From assembly GCA_007132395.1 (NCBI GenBank), contig SLOR01000253.1:1-8722 (forward strand): a stretch of DNA of 8,722 bases, written 5' to 3'. Source of the DNA: Bacteroidales bacterium. GTDB taxonomy: Bacteria > Bacteroidota > Bacteroidia > Bacteroidales > UBA7960. Positions 1-6,811 of this stretch are shown here, piece after piece (position 1 is the first letter of the stretch; the number at the start of each line of letters is the position of its first letter). A program made the translations under genes and the position numbers. The notes under the pieces are model-generated. The model saw only the letters and a list, made by a program, of their open reading frames with translations, was not told the DNA's origin and made no database searches.

Positions 1-24
1 TATGAGTTGGGACTCCAAGTGTAA
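1..24 (+). CDS. Possible 3' end of a gene from the left (last 7 codons and stop)
   Basis: Reading from base 1 gives YELGLQV followed by TAA at 22-24. A terminator-like hairpin begins 18 bp after this stop, which is where one would expect it for a gene entering from the left. Seven codons are too few to identify a family, and the frame could be open by chance. The call rests only on the stop position and the hairpin. Confidence 0.22.
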   Translation, partial: YELGLQV

Positions 25-38
25 AGGTTATAAATAAC

Positions 39-72
39 AAAAGGCGAGCCCTGCACTCGCCTATTGCCTTTT
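39..72. terminator. Rho-independent-type hairpin, possibly bidirectional
   Basis: AGGCGAG (42-48) pairs perfectly with CTCGCCT (56-62) around a 7-nt loop. On the minus strand the stem is followed at once by TTTTGTTATTTAT, a good U-tract, so it could end the transcript of the 281-910 gene after a 3' UTR of about 220 nt. On the plus strand the stem is followed by ATTGCCTTTT, a weaker tail, which could serve a gene to the left. AAAAGGC (39-45) can also pair with GCCTTTT (66-72) as a competing stem. Confidence 0.55.
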
Positions 73-280
73 AACCACCAAAACAAAAACAACATTAACC
101 AATAAAAACAACCAAAAAAATAATTAAAATTTTCAGCACTACAATATAAATAAATTTATACTATTCACAAAACAAAACATAAAATTCTTTAAAGAAAAAA
201 CGCATTCTCCCGGACGAAAGAATTACATCACTCTGCAAGCCTTGCAAAATCGGCAATATCAATAAAAACGATAAAATGTT
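73..280. other. Non-coding spacer, A/C-rich, downstream of the 281-910 gene
   Basis: No credible reading frame is present on either strand. The left part is A- and C-rich with almost no G on the plus strand. Two short perfect palindromes occur: TTCTTTAAAGAA (185-196) and TGCAAGCCTTGCA (234-246, one central base). If the minus-strand gene ends at the hairpin at 42-62, this whole stretch is its 3' UTR. Confidence 0.6.
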
Positions 281-910
281 TTACCAGGGATGGCGGCGCT
301 GAAACGGACTCATGGGTTGATGTCCGAAGCCGGAAGAATACGGATTGAATGGATTATACCCCCTTGAAACACCAACCTCTGCACCAAAGCTTAAATTTTC
401 AGTAATTCTGTATTCCATTCCCATCATCATTCCCCTTGCATTCATATCAAACGCCTGTGGATTCATCTGTCCGTACATTTGGTTCATATTGTTACGTTCG
501 GTCCAGGCGCCACCGGTAAGGGTAAGTCTGGGGTTGAGCTGATAGGCTCCAAAAGCATAAACTGTGGCTGCATTCATCCTGTCGGGCATCACTTCGCCGC
601 TTCCCCCGTACATAACAGGAGAGCTGCCCCCGAAGGTTGAAGTGGAAAACAGTGTACCTACTGTAAGGCTGAAGTTTTGCCCTGGCTGAAACTGCAGATG
701 GGGCGAAAGGGTTTGGGTAAACATGGAAGTACCTCTAAAACCGGTGGCAAAGCTACTACCCATTTCCATACCAAAGCGTGATGAGTTGTTAAACAGGCTG
801 TAGCCCTCTTTATCAAGACCGGACGAAAAATTATTGCGATCTGATTGTTGTGCCCATATAAAAGCCGGCATTAATACAATTATTACCAGGAAATACAATT
901 TTGCTTTCAT
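281..910 (-). CDS. Secreted, methionine-rich, probable outer-membrane beta-barrel protein of unknown function
   Basis: This is a 209-residue protein with an ATG start and a clear Sec signal peptide: KAK, then a hydrophobic stretch at residues 5-19, with a likely cleavage after A20 (WA|QQ). The mature part alternates polar and hydrophobic/aromatic residues in strand-like runs (about 45-58, 62-93, 114-137, 159-183) separated by Gly/Asn/Pro-rich turns. It ends in tryptophan, which suits an outer-membrane beta-barrel. There are 17 methionines, concentrated at 142-165 (MNQMYGQMNPQ, then MMMGM). Tandem FNPY-type turns occur near 185-191. No enzyme motif is visible and I do not recognise the family with confidence. 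It is transcribed away from the yitT-like gene and appears to be a single-gene unit with its own -7 box. Alternative views are a periplasmic protein or a metal-binding surface protein. Confidence 0.8.
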   Translation of the reverse strand: MKAKLYFLVIIVLMPAFIWAQQSDRNNFSSGLDKEGYSLFNNSSRFGMEMGSSFATGFRGTSMFTQTLSPHLQFQPGQNFSLTVGTLFSTSTFGGSSPVMYGGSGEVMPDRMNAATVYAFGAYQLNPRLTLTGGAWTERNNMNQMYGQMNPQAFDMNARGMMMGMEYRITENLSFGAEVGVSRGYNPFNPYSSGFGHQPMSPFQRRHPW

Positions 911-951
911 AACTCAGGCTTTTGGGTTTCTGATTCTTTTGAGCATAACGC

Positions 952-974
952 ATAACAACACATAAAGTTGTTAT
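952..974 (-). promoter_or_regulatory. Perfect 8-bp inverted repeat at the start of the 281-910 leader
   Basis: ATAACAAC (952-959) and GTTGTTAT (967-974) are exact inverted copies around a 7-nt loop (960-966). The element lies directly downstream of the minus-strand -7 box at 980-987, so it would cover the transcription start or form a stem-loop at the very 5' end of the mRNA. It could be an operator or a 5' stabilising hairpin. The sequence does not decide between them. Confidence 0.4.
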
Positions 975-979
975 CTCAA

Positions 980-987
980 CAAAGTTA
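980..987 (-). promoter_or_regulatory. Bacteroidota -7 box for the 281-910 gene
   Basis: On the minus strand this reads TAACTTTG, a full match to the Bacteroidota sigma-ABfr -7 consensus TAnnTTTG. Transcription would start near 973, leaving a leader of about 60 nt before the ATG at 910. No convincing TTG -33 element is seen about 19-20 bp upstream, so the call rests on the -7 box and its position. Confidence 0.45.
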
Positions 988-1048
988 AAAAAAAATTAAT
1001 CCTTCATATATGTGCTTAGGTTTTTTTAAGTATTTAAAAGGGTTTGTT

Positions 1049-1056
1049 TACTTTTG
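1049..1056 (+). promoter_or_regulatory. Bacteroidota -7 box for the yitT-family gene
   Basis: TACTTTTG matches the TAnnTTTG consensus in full. A start near 1063 would give a leader of about 48 nt before the ATG at 1111. A clear -33 TTG is not seen at the usual spacing. The box is in the divergent spacer and faces away from the minus-strand box at 980-987. Confidence 0.45.
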
Positions 1057-1072
1057 CAAATTGCGAAAACGC

Positions 1073-1084
1073 AGGCACGTGCCT
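1073..1084 (+). promoter_or_regulatory. 12-bp perfect palindrome in the yitT-family leader
   Basis: AGGCACGTGCCT is its own reverse complement. It begins about 17 bp downstream of the -7 box, near +10 of the predicted transcript, a position where a dimeric repressor could block transcription. It is a candidate operator by symmetry and place only. Confidence 0.3.
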
Positions 1085-1110
1085 TATAACAATTTACACT
1101 TTAGCGTATT

Positions 1111-1983
1111 ATGAAAATAAAGATGACAAAACATCCCTTCTGGGACGGACTGAAGAGCTACACCATCATTACCCTGGGACTTTTTATCAATGCCCTGGCA
1201 TGGACAGCCTTTATCATTCCCTCAGAAATTGTAGGTGGAGGTATAACGGGTCTGAGTGTACTCATATTTTACGCTACAGGCTTTCCGGTGGGTATCACCT
1301 TTTTTGCCATCAATATTGTACTCATCATAATGGGTATAAAAAACCTGGGGCTTTCTTTCGGCATAAGAACCATATACGGTACCATTGTACTTTCGGTTTT
1401 CCTGGGAATCCTGCAACAGTTTATTACCGAGCCGGTGGTTTCTGATAAATTTATGGCGGCCATTATTGGGGGCATTTTGGGTGGAGGTAGTGTGGGTCTT
1501 GTATTTTCGCAGGGTGGAAGTACCGGTGGCACCGATATCATTGCCATGATTATCAACAAATACCGAAATATCAGCCACGGGAAGCTCATTATGTCAATGG
1601 ATGTGTTCATTATTTCCAGCTCCTGGTTCCTGTTCCAGTCTATCGAGGTGATGGTTTATGGTGTGGTAGTTATGGGGGTGGCCTCCTATGCCATTGACAT
1701 GGTGCTGATGGGGCACAGGCAAAGTGTGCAGATGTTTATTTTCAGCAAAAAACCCGATCTTATTGCTGAACAGATTGCCAACGAAATAGGACGCGGTGTA
1801 ACACTTATCAACGGCAAAGGCTGGTACAGCAAAGCCGATACTACTATCCTCATGGTGGTTGTGCGCCGTTATGAAAACAACAGGGTATTCCGCACTATAA
1901 AGACCATCGACCCCGATGCTTTTATTTCCATATCCAAAGTAATGGGTGTGTACGGACAGGGGTTTGACCCGATAAGGTATTGA
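1111..1983 (+). CDS. YitT family membrane protein (DUF161/DUF2179)
   Basis: The 290-residue protein has the usual length and architecture of the YitT family. An N-terminal membrane part spans about residues 17-200, with hydrophobic segments near 17-36, 45-74, 88-105, 114-132 and 162-196. A soluble C-terminal DUF2179 domain runs from about 207 to the end (FIFSKKPDLIAEQI to QGFDPIRY). The family signature GGSTGGTD is at 135-142 and a GGGITG loop at 42-47. Members are widespread in bacteria and their transport role, if any, is not established; the C-terminal domain is thought to bind a ligand. The ATG at 1111 is used; an ATG four codons later (1123) is also possible, as neither has a clear ribosome-binding site. 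It stands alone on this strand, behind the -7 box at 1049-1056. Confidence 0.93.
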   Translation: MKIKMTKHPFWDGLKSYTIITLGLFINALAWTAFIIPSEIVGGGITGLSVLIFYATGFPVGITFFAINIVLIIMGIKNLGLSFGIRTIYGTIVLSVFLGILQQFITEPVVSDKFMAAIIGGILGGGSVGLVFSQGGSTGGTDIIAMIINKYRNISHGKLIMSMDVFIISSSWFLFQSIEVMVYGVVVMGVASYAIDMVLMGHRQSVQMFIFSKKPDLIAEQIANEIGRGVTLINGKGWYSKADTTILMVVVRRYENNRVFRTIKTIDPDAFISISKVMGVYGQGFDPIRY

Positions 1984-1984
1984 G

Positions 1985-2020
1985 GTTAAGATTGAGGATG
2001 AGATTAAGGCTAAGGTTGAG
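1985..2020 (+). repeat. Six tandem degenerate hexamers (consensus RTTRAG)
   Basis: Directly after the yitT-family stop come six consecutive hexamers: GTTAAG, ATTGAG, GATGAG, ATTAAG, GCTAAG and GTTGAG. Further partial copies follow to about 2040 (for example GATTGAGG). This low-complexity purine-rich spacer sits at a convergent gene junction. No transposase or other mobile feature is next to it. Confidence 0.6.
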
Positions 2021-2134
2021 CGGAGTGATTCGGGATTGAGGCCCTTCCAGCTTTCACCATCGAGCTTTTAACTTTTCATTTTTAGTTTTCAACTTTCCCC
2101 TTTCCAATCTCCGTTTTCCGTTCTCCCTTCTCTC

Positions 2135-3127
2135 TTACTGTTTCGTCCAAATCCTGTTATTCAGGTTGAGTTCTTCCACGATACTCACGGCCAGCTGAAT
2201 GTCTTCAAAGTACTCTTTAACGAGGCTGAACCGGGTAAGCTTTTTGAACCAGGTGGGTTCGAAAAGATCTTTCTGATAGGCAATGGCAATATACAGGAAG
2301 GAATTTACAAAAGACACATAAATGGGATTGGGATGCTTTTTCCTGAATTCCGTTAAGCGCTGCATAAGGGCAGTACTCAGCACGTAGCGTGCTTCTATCT
2401 GGTCCTCACCATACACAACAAAGTGCTTGTTGAACTCCGGGTCCTCCAGCCTCACGTGTTTTTCACGTCGCACCCAGTTCATTTTATTGAGGAAGTTTCC
2501 CAGCACTCCTTTGCCCAGGCGGTTGGGCAGCACCACTGTGGAGGTTTGGAAGTGTTTGTTAAAATCGGCAATAAAAAACAGCCCTTTGAATATGGTGTGC
2601 CAGGTGGTTTTGGTGTGACCTTTATTATCGGTAGTGGTACTTTTGTACTCTGCCTTAACCTCCGAGAACCATATCTGGGTTTTGTCGATTTTCCCCTGCA
2701 CCATATCATCGCCCGTGTACCTGTCCACGGTTTTCATAAATATACGCGATCGCTGAAAACTGTCGGCACCAATAAAGTTGCGGGGTTCGTATTGAAGGTC
2801 TGGGCTTACAAAGCCCACAATGGGCTCAATGACTTTTTGTTTAAAATCCTGGTAAAAGGTCTTATCACGCGCCCAGGTACTCATCACAATAGCAGAAGTA
2901 ATCAAAATGGCCAATCCTGTAATAAGATAAATATAGCCCGCCGCACTGCTGTGAGAATGACGGCCAAAGTTCAGGTACAATACCACGCACAACAACAAAC
3001 CCAGCAGTGTCAGTAAAACAATCCAGGTGTATCTTTTTACCTGGTCTCTTCTTCTCTGATCGAGGATTTTTAAATCCGCCATCATTTCTTTTTGGAAAAA
3101 CGCCTCAAATTCCTGCAGTGTCTTCAT
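2135..3127 (-). CDS. DUF3137 domain-containing membrane protein
   Basis: This is 330 residues from the ATG at 3127 (MKTLQEFEAFFQKEM). The frame is open a further 12 codons to a TTG at 3163, but that start is rare and adds a poorly conserved-looking LNHPGLLIKPSQ, so I prefer the ATG. An N-terminal helical stretch (1-32) is followed by two membrane segments (about 34-54 and 63-85). A large soluble domain follows, containing GADSFQRSRIF, a Trp-Phe-Ser-Glu-Val segment and HTIFKGLFFIADFNK, typical of the DUF3137 family. The molecular function of the family is unknown. The gene directly follows lemA (119-bp gap), a pairing seen in many genomes that suggests a shared membrane-associated job. No start-proximal SD is visible. 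Confidence 0.85.
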   Translation of the reverse strand: MKTLQEFEAFFQKEMMADLKILDQRRRDQVKRYTWIVLLTLLGLLLCVVLYLNFGRHSHSSAAGYIYLITGLAILITSAIVMSTWARDKTFYQDFKQKVIEPIVGFVSPDLQYEPRNFIGADSFQRSRIFMKTVDRYTGDDMVQGKIDKTQIWFSEVKAEYKSTTTDNKGHTKTTWHTIFKGLFFIADFNKHFQTSTVVLPNRLGKGVLGNFLNKMNWVRREKHVRLEDPEFNKHFVVYGEDQIEARYVLSTALMQRLTEFRKKHPNPIYVSFVNSFLYIAIAYQKDLFEPTWFKKLTRFSLVKEYFEDIQLAVSIVEELNLNNRIWTKQ

Positions 3128-3246
3128 CTGAGATGGTTTTATTAACAAACCGGGATGATTCAAAAAATGCTATGCAGCCAAAATGGTGAAACCAGATAAA
3201 TTGCAGCTTCTACCCTTTTAAATGCCGGAGATGGTTGTCGCAATGC

Positions 3247-3816
3247 CTAAGAGGAACGAAATAAAGATTTCACATCCACATTCTGCCTCTCCTGCTCGCT
3301 GATTTCGAATAGTCGTTTGGTGCGGAAGTTAAATACCATGGCAAAAACATTGGAAGGAAACATCTGGCAGGCATTGTTGTAATCGGTAACGGCGGCATTG
3401 TAGGCACGACGCGCTGCACTCAACTGCTCTTCCACCTCGTTAAGACTACCCTGCAACTGAATAAAATTTTGATTGGCCTTCAGGTCGGGGTAATTTTCTA
3501 CGGCCACCATGATGCCTCCCATGGCACGGGATATTTTATTATCCAGGTCCACCTTTTCATTATCTGACAAATTGCCTGATACAGCTTTGGCGCGCATCTC
3601 GGTAATTTCGGTAAGGGTAGCTCTTTCGTGCTGCATGTATTGCTGCACGGTGGCCACCAGGTTAGGAATCAAATCGTAACGCTTTTTGGCCATGGCATCA
3701 ATACTGGCAAAGGCTTTATCGGCCATGTTGCGCAACCTTATCAGGCGGTTATACCCCAGGATGGCAAATAAAACAAATACGCCCAATGCGATAAGTAATC
3801 CGGTACCTCCTTCCAT
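3247..3816 (-). CDS. lemA: LemA family protein
   Basis: This 189-residue protein matches LemA throughout. A single N-terminal membrane anchor (about 5-23, GLLIALGVFVLFAILGY) is followed by a long helical cytoplasmic domain. Family landmarks are KKRYDLIPNLVATVQQY (44-60) with the following HE, ENYPDLKANQNFIQLQ in the middle, and AARRAYNAAVTDYN with MFPSNVFA near the end. LemA proteins form a membrane-anchored helical bundle. Their cellular role is poorly defined; in some bacteria they are encoded near TPM/Htp-type membrane proteins. Here the neighbour downstream is DUF3137, a common partner, and the NdpA-family gene is 70 bp upstream. The start ATG has no clear SD but matches the family N-terminus. 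Confidence 0.94.
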   Translation of the reverse strand: MEGGTGLLIALGVFVLFAILGYNRLIRLRNMADKAFASIDAMAKKRYDLIPNLVATVQQYMQHERATLTEITEMRAKAVSGNLSDNEKVDLDNKISRAMGGIMVAVENYPDLKANQNFIQLQGSLNEVEEQLSAARRAYNAAVTDYNNACQMFPSNVFAMVFNFRTKRLFEISEQERQNVDVKSLFRSS

Positions 3817-3886
3817 TGTAAATACTTTTGTGTGAAATAATAAATTCGTCTCAATGTAAAATTAAGGAAACAGAAGTAATAAACAC

Positions 3887-4936
3887 CTATTCTTCTGCAT
3901 CAAAAAACAATTTGTAATAAAACTTTCCTCTCCCGTCATCAAACCCTTTTTCCAGCATATTGGGGTTGCCATGCACATAGATGTGAAAATTTTTATCCAG
4001 CTTGATAACACTTTTAAAATTCTTCTTTTCCTTTTTTACTGCAGGTTCGGCAATGGCGAAGCTATCTTTTGTCAGCAAATCCTGCTGTTCAGCAAATTGC
4101 TGCCTGAAACTGCGATAGGAGTCAATTACCTGCGGCTCCTCCAGCACTTCCTGCTCAAAACTATCAAGGCTGAATTCCTCTTTTTCAGAAAAATACTGAA
4201 CGACCTTTTCCTTTACCTCCAGCTGCTTGCTGCGGGGTACATCATTTTCCTCCACCAGCATGGTATTGCAGAAGCTTTTAGCCATATGCATTACCGTTTT
4301 GGTATGGTAAAAGTCATCGTCGCGGGGGGCCACTTTCAGGAAATGATCCTTCCAGAAGCGCGATTCTTCGGCATTGGTTTTATCAAGGATACATATCTTG
4401 TAGCCGTGTTCTTTTTCGGTATTAAAAATCAGGCAGCCTTTATCCAGCTTGTTGATATTAATCCCATCCTGGTATTCAATACTACAACTATTGCCTCCGG
4501 CATAAACTTTCAGGAAAGTGTCTTTGTTTTCCGACTTAAAAATCCCAATACCATCGGTAAGTTCATCTTCCACCATAATATTATTGAGCAGTACGATATA
4601 AAGTTCGCCGCTTTTTACCATGGGATGGCCCGATTTATCGTAAAGGTGCTTTGCCATATTTACTGATTGCAGCGCAAAGCTTTCGCCGGGATTAAACATT
4701 TTGGAGGCGTAATGATACATTTCATTCAGCTCCAGGTCGCTGTCGTGCTTGAAATTATAGAAGCTCAATGCTTTTTTCTGAAAAGGGGAGAGAAAAAACT
4801 TTCCCAATATGCCTTCCAAATCGGGGTCAGTAAGAGGGAACTCTTCTTTGGAACAGTTCAGAGGTTCATCATGTGAGGGATTGCCAATATGGTGAACTAT
4901 AATTTTATCGAGCGTGGTATCGGAAAAGCTAAGCAT
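3887..4936 (-). CDS. Nucleoid-associated protein, NdpA/YejK (NA37) family
   Basis: The 349-residue protein resembles the NA37 nucleoid-associated family, which is about 335-350 residues long. Points of similarity are the start LDKIIVHHIGN, the segment FALQSVNMAKHLYD (near 86-99), the strand MVKSGELYIVLL followed by DGIGIFKSENKDTFLKV, and a C-terminal FKSVIKLDKNFHIYVHGNPNMLEKGFDDGRG split over the last 45 residues. YejK of E. coli binds DNA and is nucleoid-associated; the Bacteroidota members are annotated by homology only. There is no signal peptide or membrane segment, so it should be cytoplasmic. It begins 47 bp after the TolC-family stop and ends 70 bp before lemA, so it may be in the same transcript. 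Confidence 0.82.
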   Translation of the reverse strand: MLSFSDTTLDKIIVHHIGNPSHDEPLNCSKEEFPLTDPDLEGILGKFFLSPFQKKALSFYNFKHDSDLELNEMYHYASKMFNPGESFALQSVNMAKHLYDKSGHPMVKSGELYIVLLNNIMVEDELTDGIGIFKSENKDTFLKVYAGGNSCSIEYQDGININKLDKGCLIFNTEKEHGYKICILDKTNAEESRFWKDHFLKVAPRDDDFYHTKTVMHMAKSFCNTMLVEENDVPRSKQLEVKEKVVQYFSEKEEFSLDSFEQEVLEEPQVIDSYRSFRQQFAEQQDLLTKDSFAIAEPAVKKEKKNFKSVIKLDKNFHIYVHGNPNMLEKGFDDGRGKFYYKLFFDAEE

Positions 4937-4983
4937 GGGATAAGGTAATTAAAGCAGGTTTCTTTTCAACCCGTGTATTCAAA

Positions 4984-6474
4984 TTAAATTTCATCAAATC
5001 GCAGGGTAATGGGTCTATCATCCCTGAAATCGTAAAGGGTAATCCTTCGCATTTCATAATATCCTCTCCAGTAGTTGCGCAAGGCGGACAGGTAGCGTTG
5101 CTTGGCCCTGTCTTTTTCTTCCAGTGCGATATTGAGTTCCAGGATGTCGATGCGCCCGATAAGATACCGCTGGCGTGACACTTCATATCGTTTCTCGGCA
5201 ATGGTGTCAGCTTTACCGGCAATCATCAGTTGACGCTCCAGCATGTTGAATTCCATTACCCGCAAAAAAACCTCCTGTTCAAAATCAATCAATGCCTGTT
5301 GCACATTGGTGTGGATAAGTTCGCGGTTGGATTCGGCCATTCTCACCCTTCCACGGCCCACACCCCAGTCAACAATGGGAATTTGCACCCCCACCCGCAG
5401 GGTTTGCTGATCGAGGGGATCGACATATACATCGGAAAACTTATCGGCGGTCTGGGTTAGTCCATACACAGCAAACAGGTTGGCATTGAAGCGGGTTTCA
5501 GAACGAGCCCTGCTTACCTCACTCTCGGCCTCTATCATGTTTCTTTCCAGGGCGAGGATATCTGAACGGTTCTCACGGGCTTGTGCTAAAGCCGTTTCTA
5601 CTTCAATAAACATTTCATGACGCTCCTGTGGAATCACCAGTGAAATGGATTCCACATTGTCAATACCCAGGTAGGAGCGAAACCGGAATAGAGCTGCTTC
5701 GTAATCAATGCGCGATTGCTCCAGTTGGGCCTCCGAATTGAGTACATTCAGTTCCATTTGCAAAAGTTCATTCTCGGCTATGCGCCCCAGCGAATAACGA
5801 CCTTTGGATATCTGGTACAAGGTATCGTTATTGTTAAGGTTAAGGGTGTTAATTTCAATATTGATTTGCGCCAGCAATAAATCAAAGAAAAGGTTATTGG
5901 CTCTTAATGAGATGCTTTCCAGGTCTTCAACATAGCGTTTGCGGGCTTCCTGAAAGCGCAGGGGTTCTATTTTGCGTTCCCACTTATAGGGGTTGAAGGA
6001 GAAGATGGGCTGACTAAAACCTATATTTACCGGGGTAGACAAATAAGAAGTAACATTATCTCCTTCGCGAATAAGATCTATTCGCTCCAGGCCGGTGTTC
6101 ATAAAAATCTGTCCGCCGGTCAACCCCACTCTCTGGCTCAGGGAGAGATTGGCCGAAGAGGAAGCCAGGCTTCTTCTTACGTACACATCGCTACCATCGG
6201 GAAGGGTAATGGCGGAGATGTTCCTGTTTAGGTTGGGTAAAGTAGCATCCAGTCGTAAGCCAGGCAGATAGCCTGCCTGAAAAGAGCGGTGCTGCCAGTA
6301 GCTGCCACGGTACCGGTGGCGCGCCGCCATGGCATCGGGCGACTGCTCGCGGGCAATGGTAATGACTTCGTTGAGGGTAAGGTAGCGATTAACCGGCTCC
6401 TGTGCAGGGGAAGAAAAACCGGTAAATGTGAGAATAGCTGCTGTAAAAAGCGCGGAAAGAATGCTTTGCTTCAT
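4984..6474 (-). CDS. TolC family outer-membrane channel protein
   Basis: The 496-residue precursor has a Sec signal peptide (1-24, likely cleavage SPA|Q) followed by RYLTLNEVITIAREQSPD, the typical start of TolC-family proteins. The two-fold internal duplication of the family is visible: GRYSLGRIAENEL (225-237) and QRYLIGRIDILEL (435-447), 210 residues apart, each followed by a long charged helix. The strand/turn QIPIVDWGVGRGRV (364-377) matches the second-repeat beta-hairpin region. TolC proteins trimerise into a barrel plus periplasmic tunnel and work with a membrane-fusion protein and an inner-membrane pump. Neither partner gene is present in the window, so substrate and direction cannot be stated. 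The start ATG is chosen because it opens the signal peptide directly. Confidence 0.93.
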   Translation of the reverse strand: MKQSILSALFTAAILTFTGFSSPAQEPVNRYLTLNEVITIAREQSPDAMAARHRYRGSYWQHRSFQAGYLPGLRLDATLPNLNRNISAITLPDGSDVYVRRSLASSSANLSLSQRVGLTGGQIFMNTGLERIDLIREGDNVTSYLSTPVNIGFSQPIFSFNPYKWERKIEPLRFQEARKRYVEDLESISLRANNLFFDLLLAQINIEINTLNLNNNDTLYQISKGRYSLGRIAENELLQMELNVLNSEAQLEQSRIDYEAALFRFRSYLGIDNVESISLVIPQERHEMFIEVETALAQARENRSDILALERNMIEAESEVSRARSETRFNANLFAVYGLTQTADKFSDVYVDPLDQQTLRVGVQIPIVDWGVGRGRVRMAESNRELIHTNVQQALIDFEQEVFLRVMEFNMLERQLMIAGKADTIAEKRYEVSRQRYLIGRIDILELNIALEEKDRAKQRYLSALRNYWRGYYEMRRITLYDFRDDRPITLRFDEI

Positions 6475-6553
6475 TTTGCTAATAGTATATTTTTTTACTG
6501 AATATTTGTTCTCCTTAAATAACAGGCGGTAAAATTAGTGTTTTTGCATAGAA

Positions 6554-6597
6554 TATGTCTAAATCAATTATAAAGTAGCTATTCTCATTTAGATATA
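6554..6597. promoter_or_regulatory. Inverted repeat of 11-bp arms flanking a possible tolC-family promoter
   Basis: TATGTCTAAAT (6554-6564) and ATTTAGATATA (6587-6597) are inverted copies with one mismatch, separated by 22 bp. The arm centres are 33 bp apart, close to three helical turns, so two half-sites would face the same side of the DNA. The arms bracket the minus-strand TATAATTG box. It is a candidate operator for the TolC-family gene; no regulator gene is present nearby to link to it. Confidence 0.35.
6565..6572 (-). promoter_or_regulatory. Possible -7 box for the TolC-family gene
   Basis: The minus strand reads TATAATTG, seven of eight matches to TAnnTTTG counting the free positions. 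It would give a leader of about 85 nt. No -33 TTG is evident. An A/G-rich AAGGAG occurs in the leader, but it is about 40 nt before the ATG and too far to be its ribosome-binding site. Confidence 0.27.
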
Positions 6598-6601
6598 ATT
6601 C

Positions 6602-6609
6602 TAACTTTG
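6602..6609 (+). promoter_or_regulatory. Plus-facing TAnnTTTG box with no clear gene behind it
   Basis: TAACTTTG matches the -7 consensus exactly and lies just outside the 6554-6597 inverted repeat. Downstream there is no convincing coding frame, so if it is active it would make a short non-coding RNA or an antisense transcript toward the cheR 3' end. An 8-bp box with two free positions is expected by chance in AT-rich DNA, so this is weak. Confidence 0.2.
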
Positions 6610-6790
6610 GGAGTAGCTTGAACAGGTTAAGTATCGCAAGCCAACCGGTATCACTTGCATGCATTATTTTCAAACTCAATACAAATAAACGTCAGTCATA
6701 TTTAATTATTTCACTTCCGTTGGTTGCATTTCCCCGTTACTTTTCTTTTAATTCCATTAAAAACAAGACACGACTGCTTTATTGCCTGCA

Positions 6791-6811
6791 AGATAAACAT
6801 GACATTTATCT
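6791..6811. repeat. 7-bp perfect inverted repeat
   Basis: AGATAAA (6791-6797) and TTTATCT (6805-6811) are exact inverted copies around CATGACA. It has no T-tract on either side, so it is not a standard terminator. It could be a protein site or an RNA hairpin in the cheR 3' region. Confidence 0.35.

Noticed and set aside
1222..1610. Minus-strand open frames opposite the yitT-family gene
   Set aside because: They are antisense shadows of a strongly supported membrane protein and resemble nothing known.
1985..2040. CRISPR or mobile-element array
   Set aside because: Units are 6 bp, degenerate and directly abutting with no spacers. No cas, transposase or terminal inverted repeats are near.
1976..2071. 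Frame after the yitT-family stop encoding a Lys/Glu-rich peptide (VKIEDEIKAKVERSD)
   Set aside because: The alternating K/E pattern is a direct product of the 6-bp repeat read two codons at a time. There is no start codon and the frame is different from the gene before it.
3128..3163. Longer version of the DUF3137 protein starting at 3163
   Set aside because: The start codon would be TTG, and the added 12 residues do not look like the family start. The ATG at 3127 begins MKTLQEFEAFF, which does.
6610..6660. tRNA-like look of GGGAGTAGCTTGAACAGG and what follows
   Set aside because: No acceptor stem closes, there is no T-arm GTTCRA and no anticodon stem-loop of the right size.
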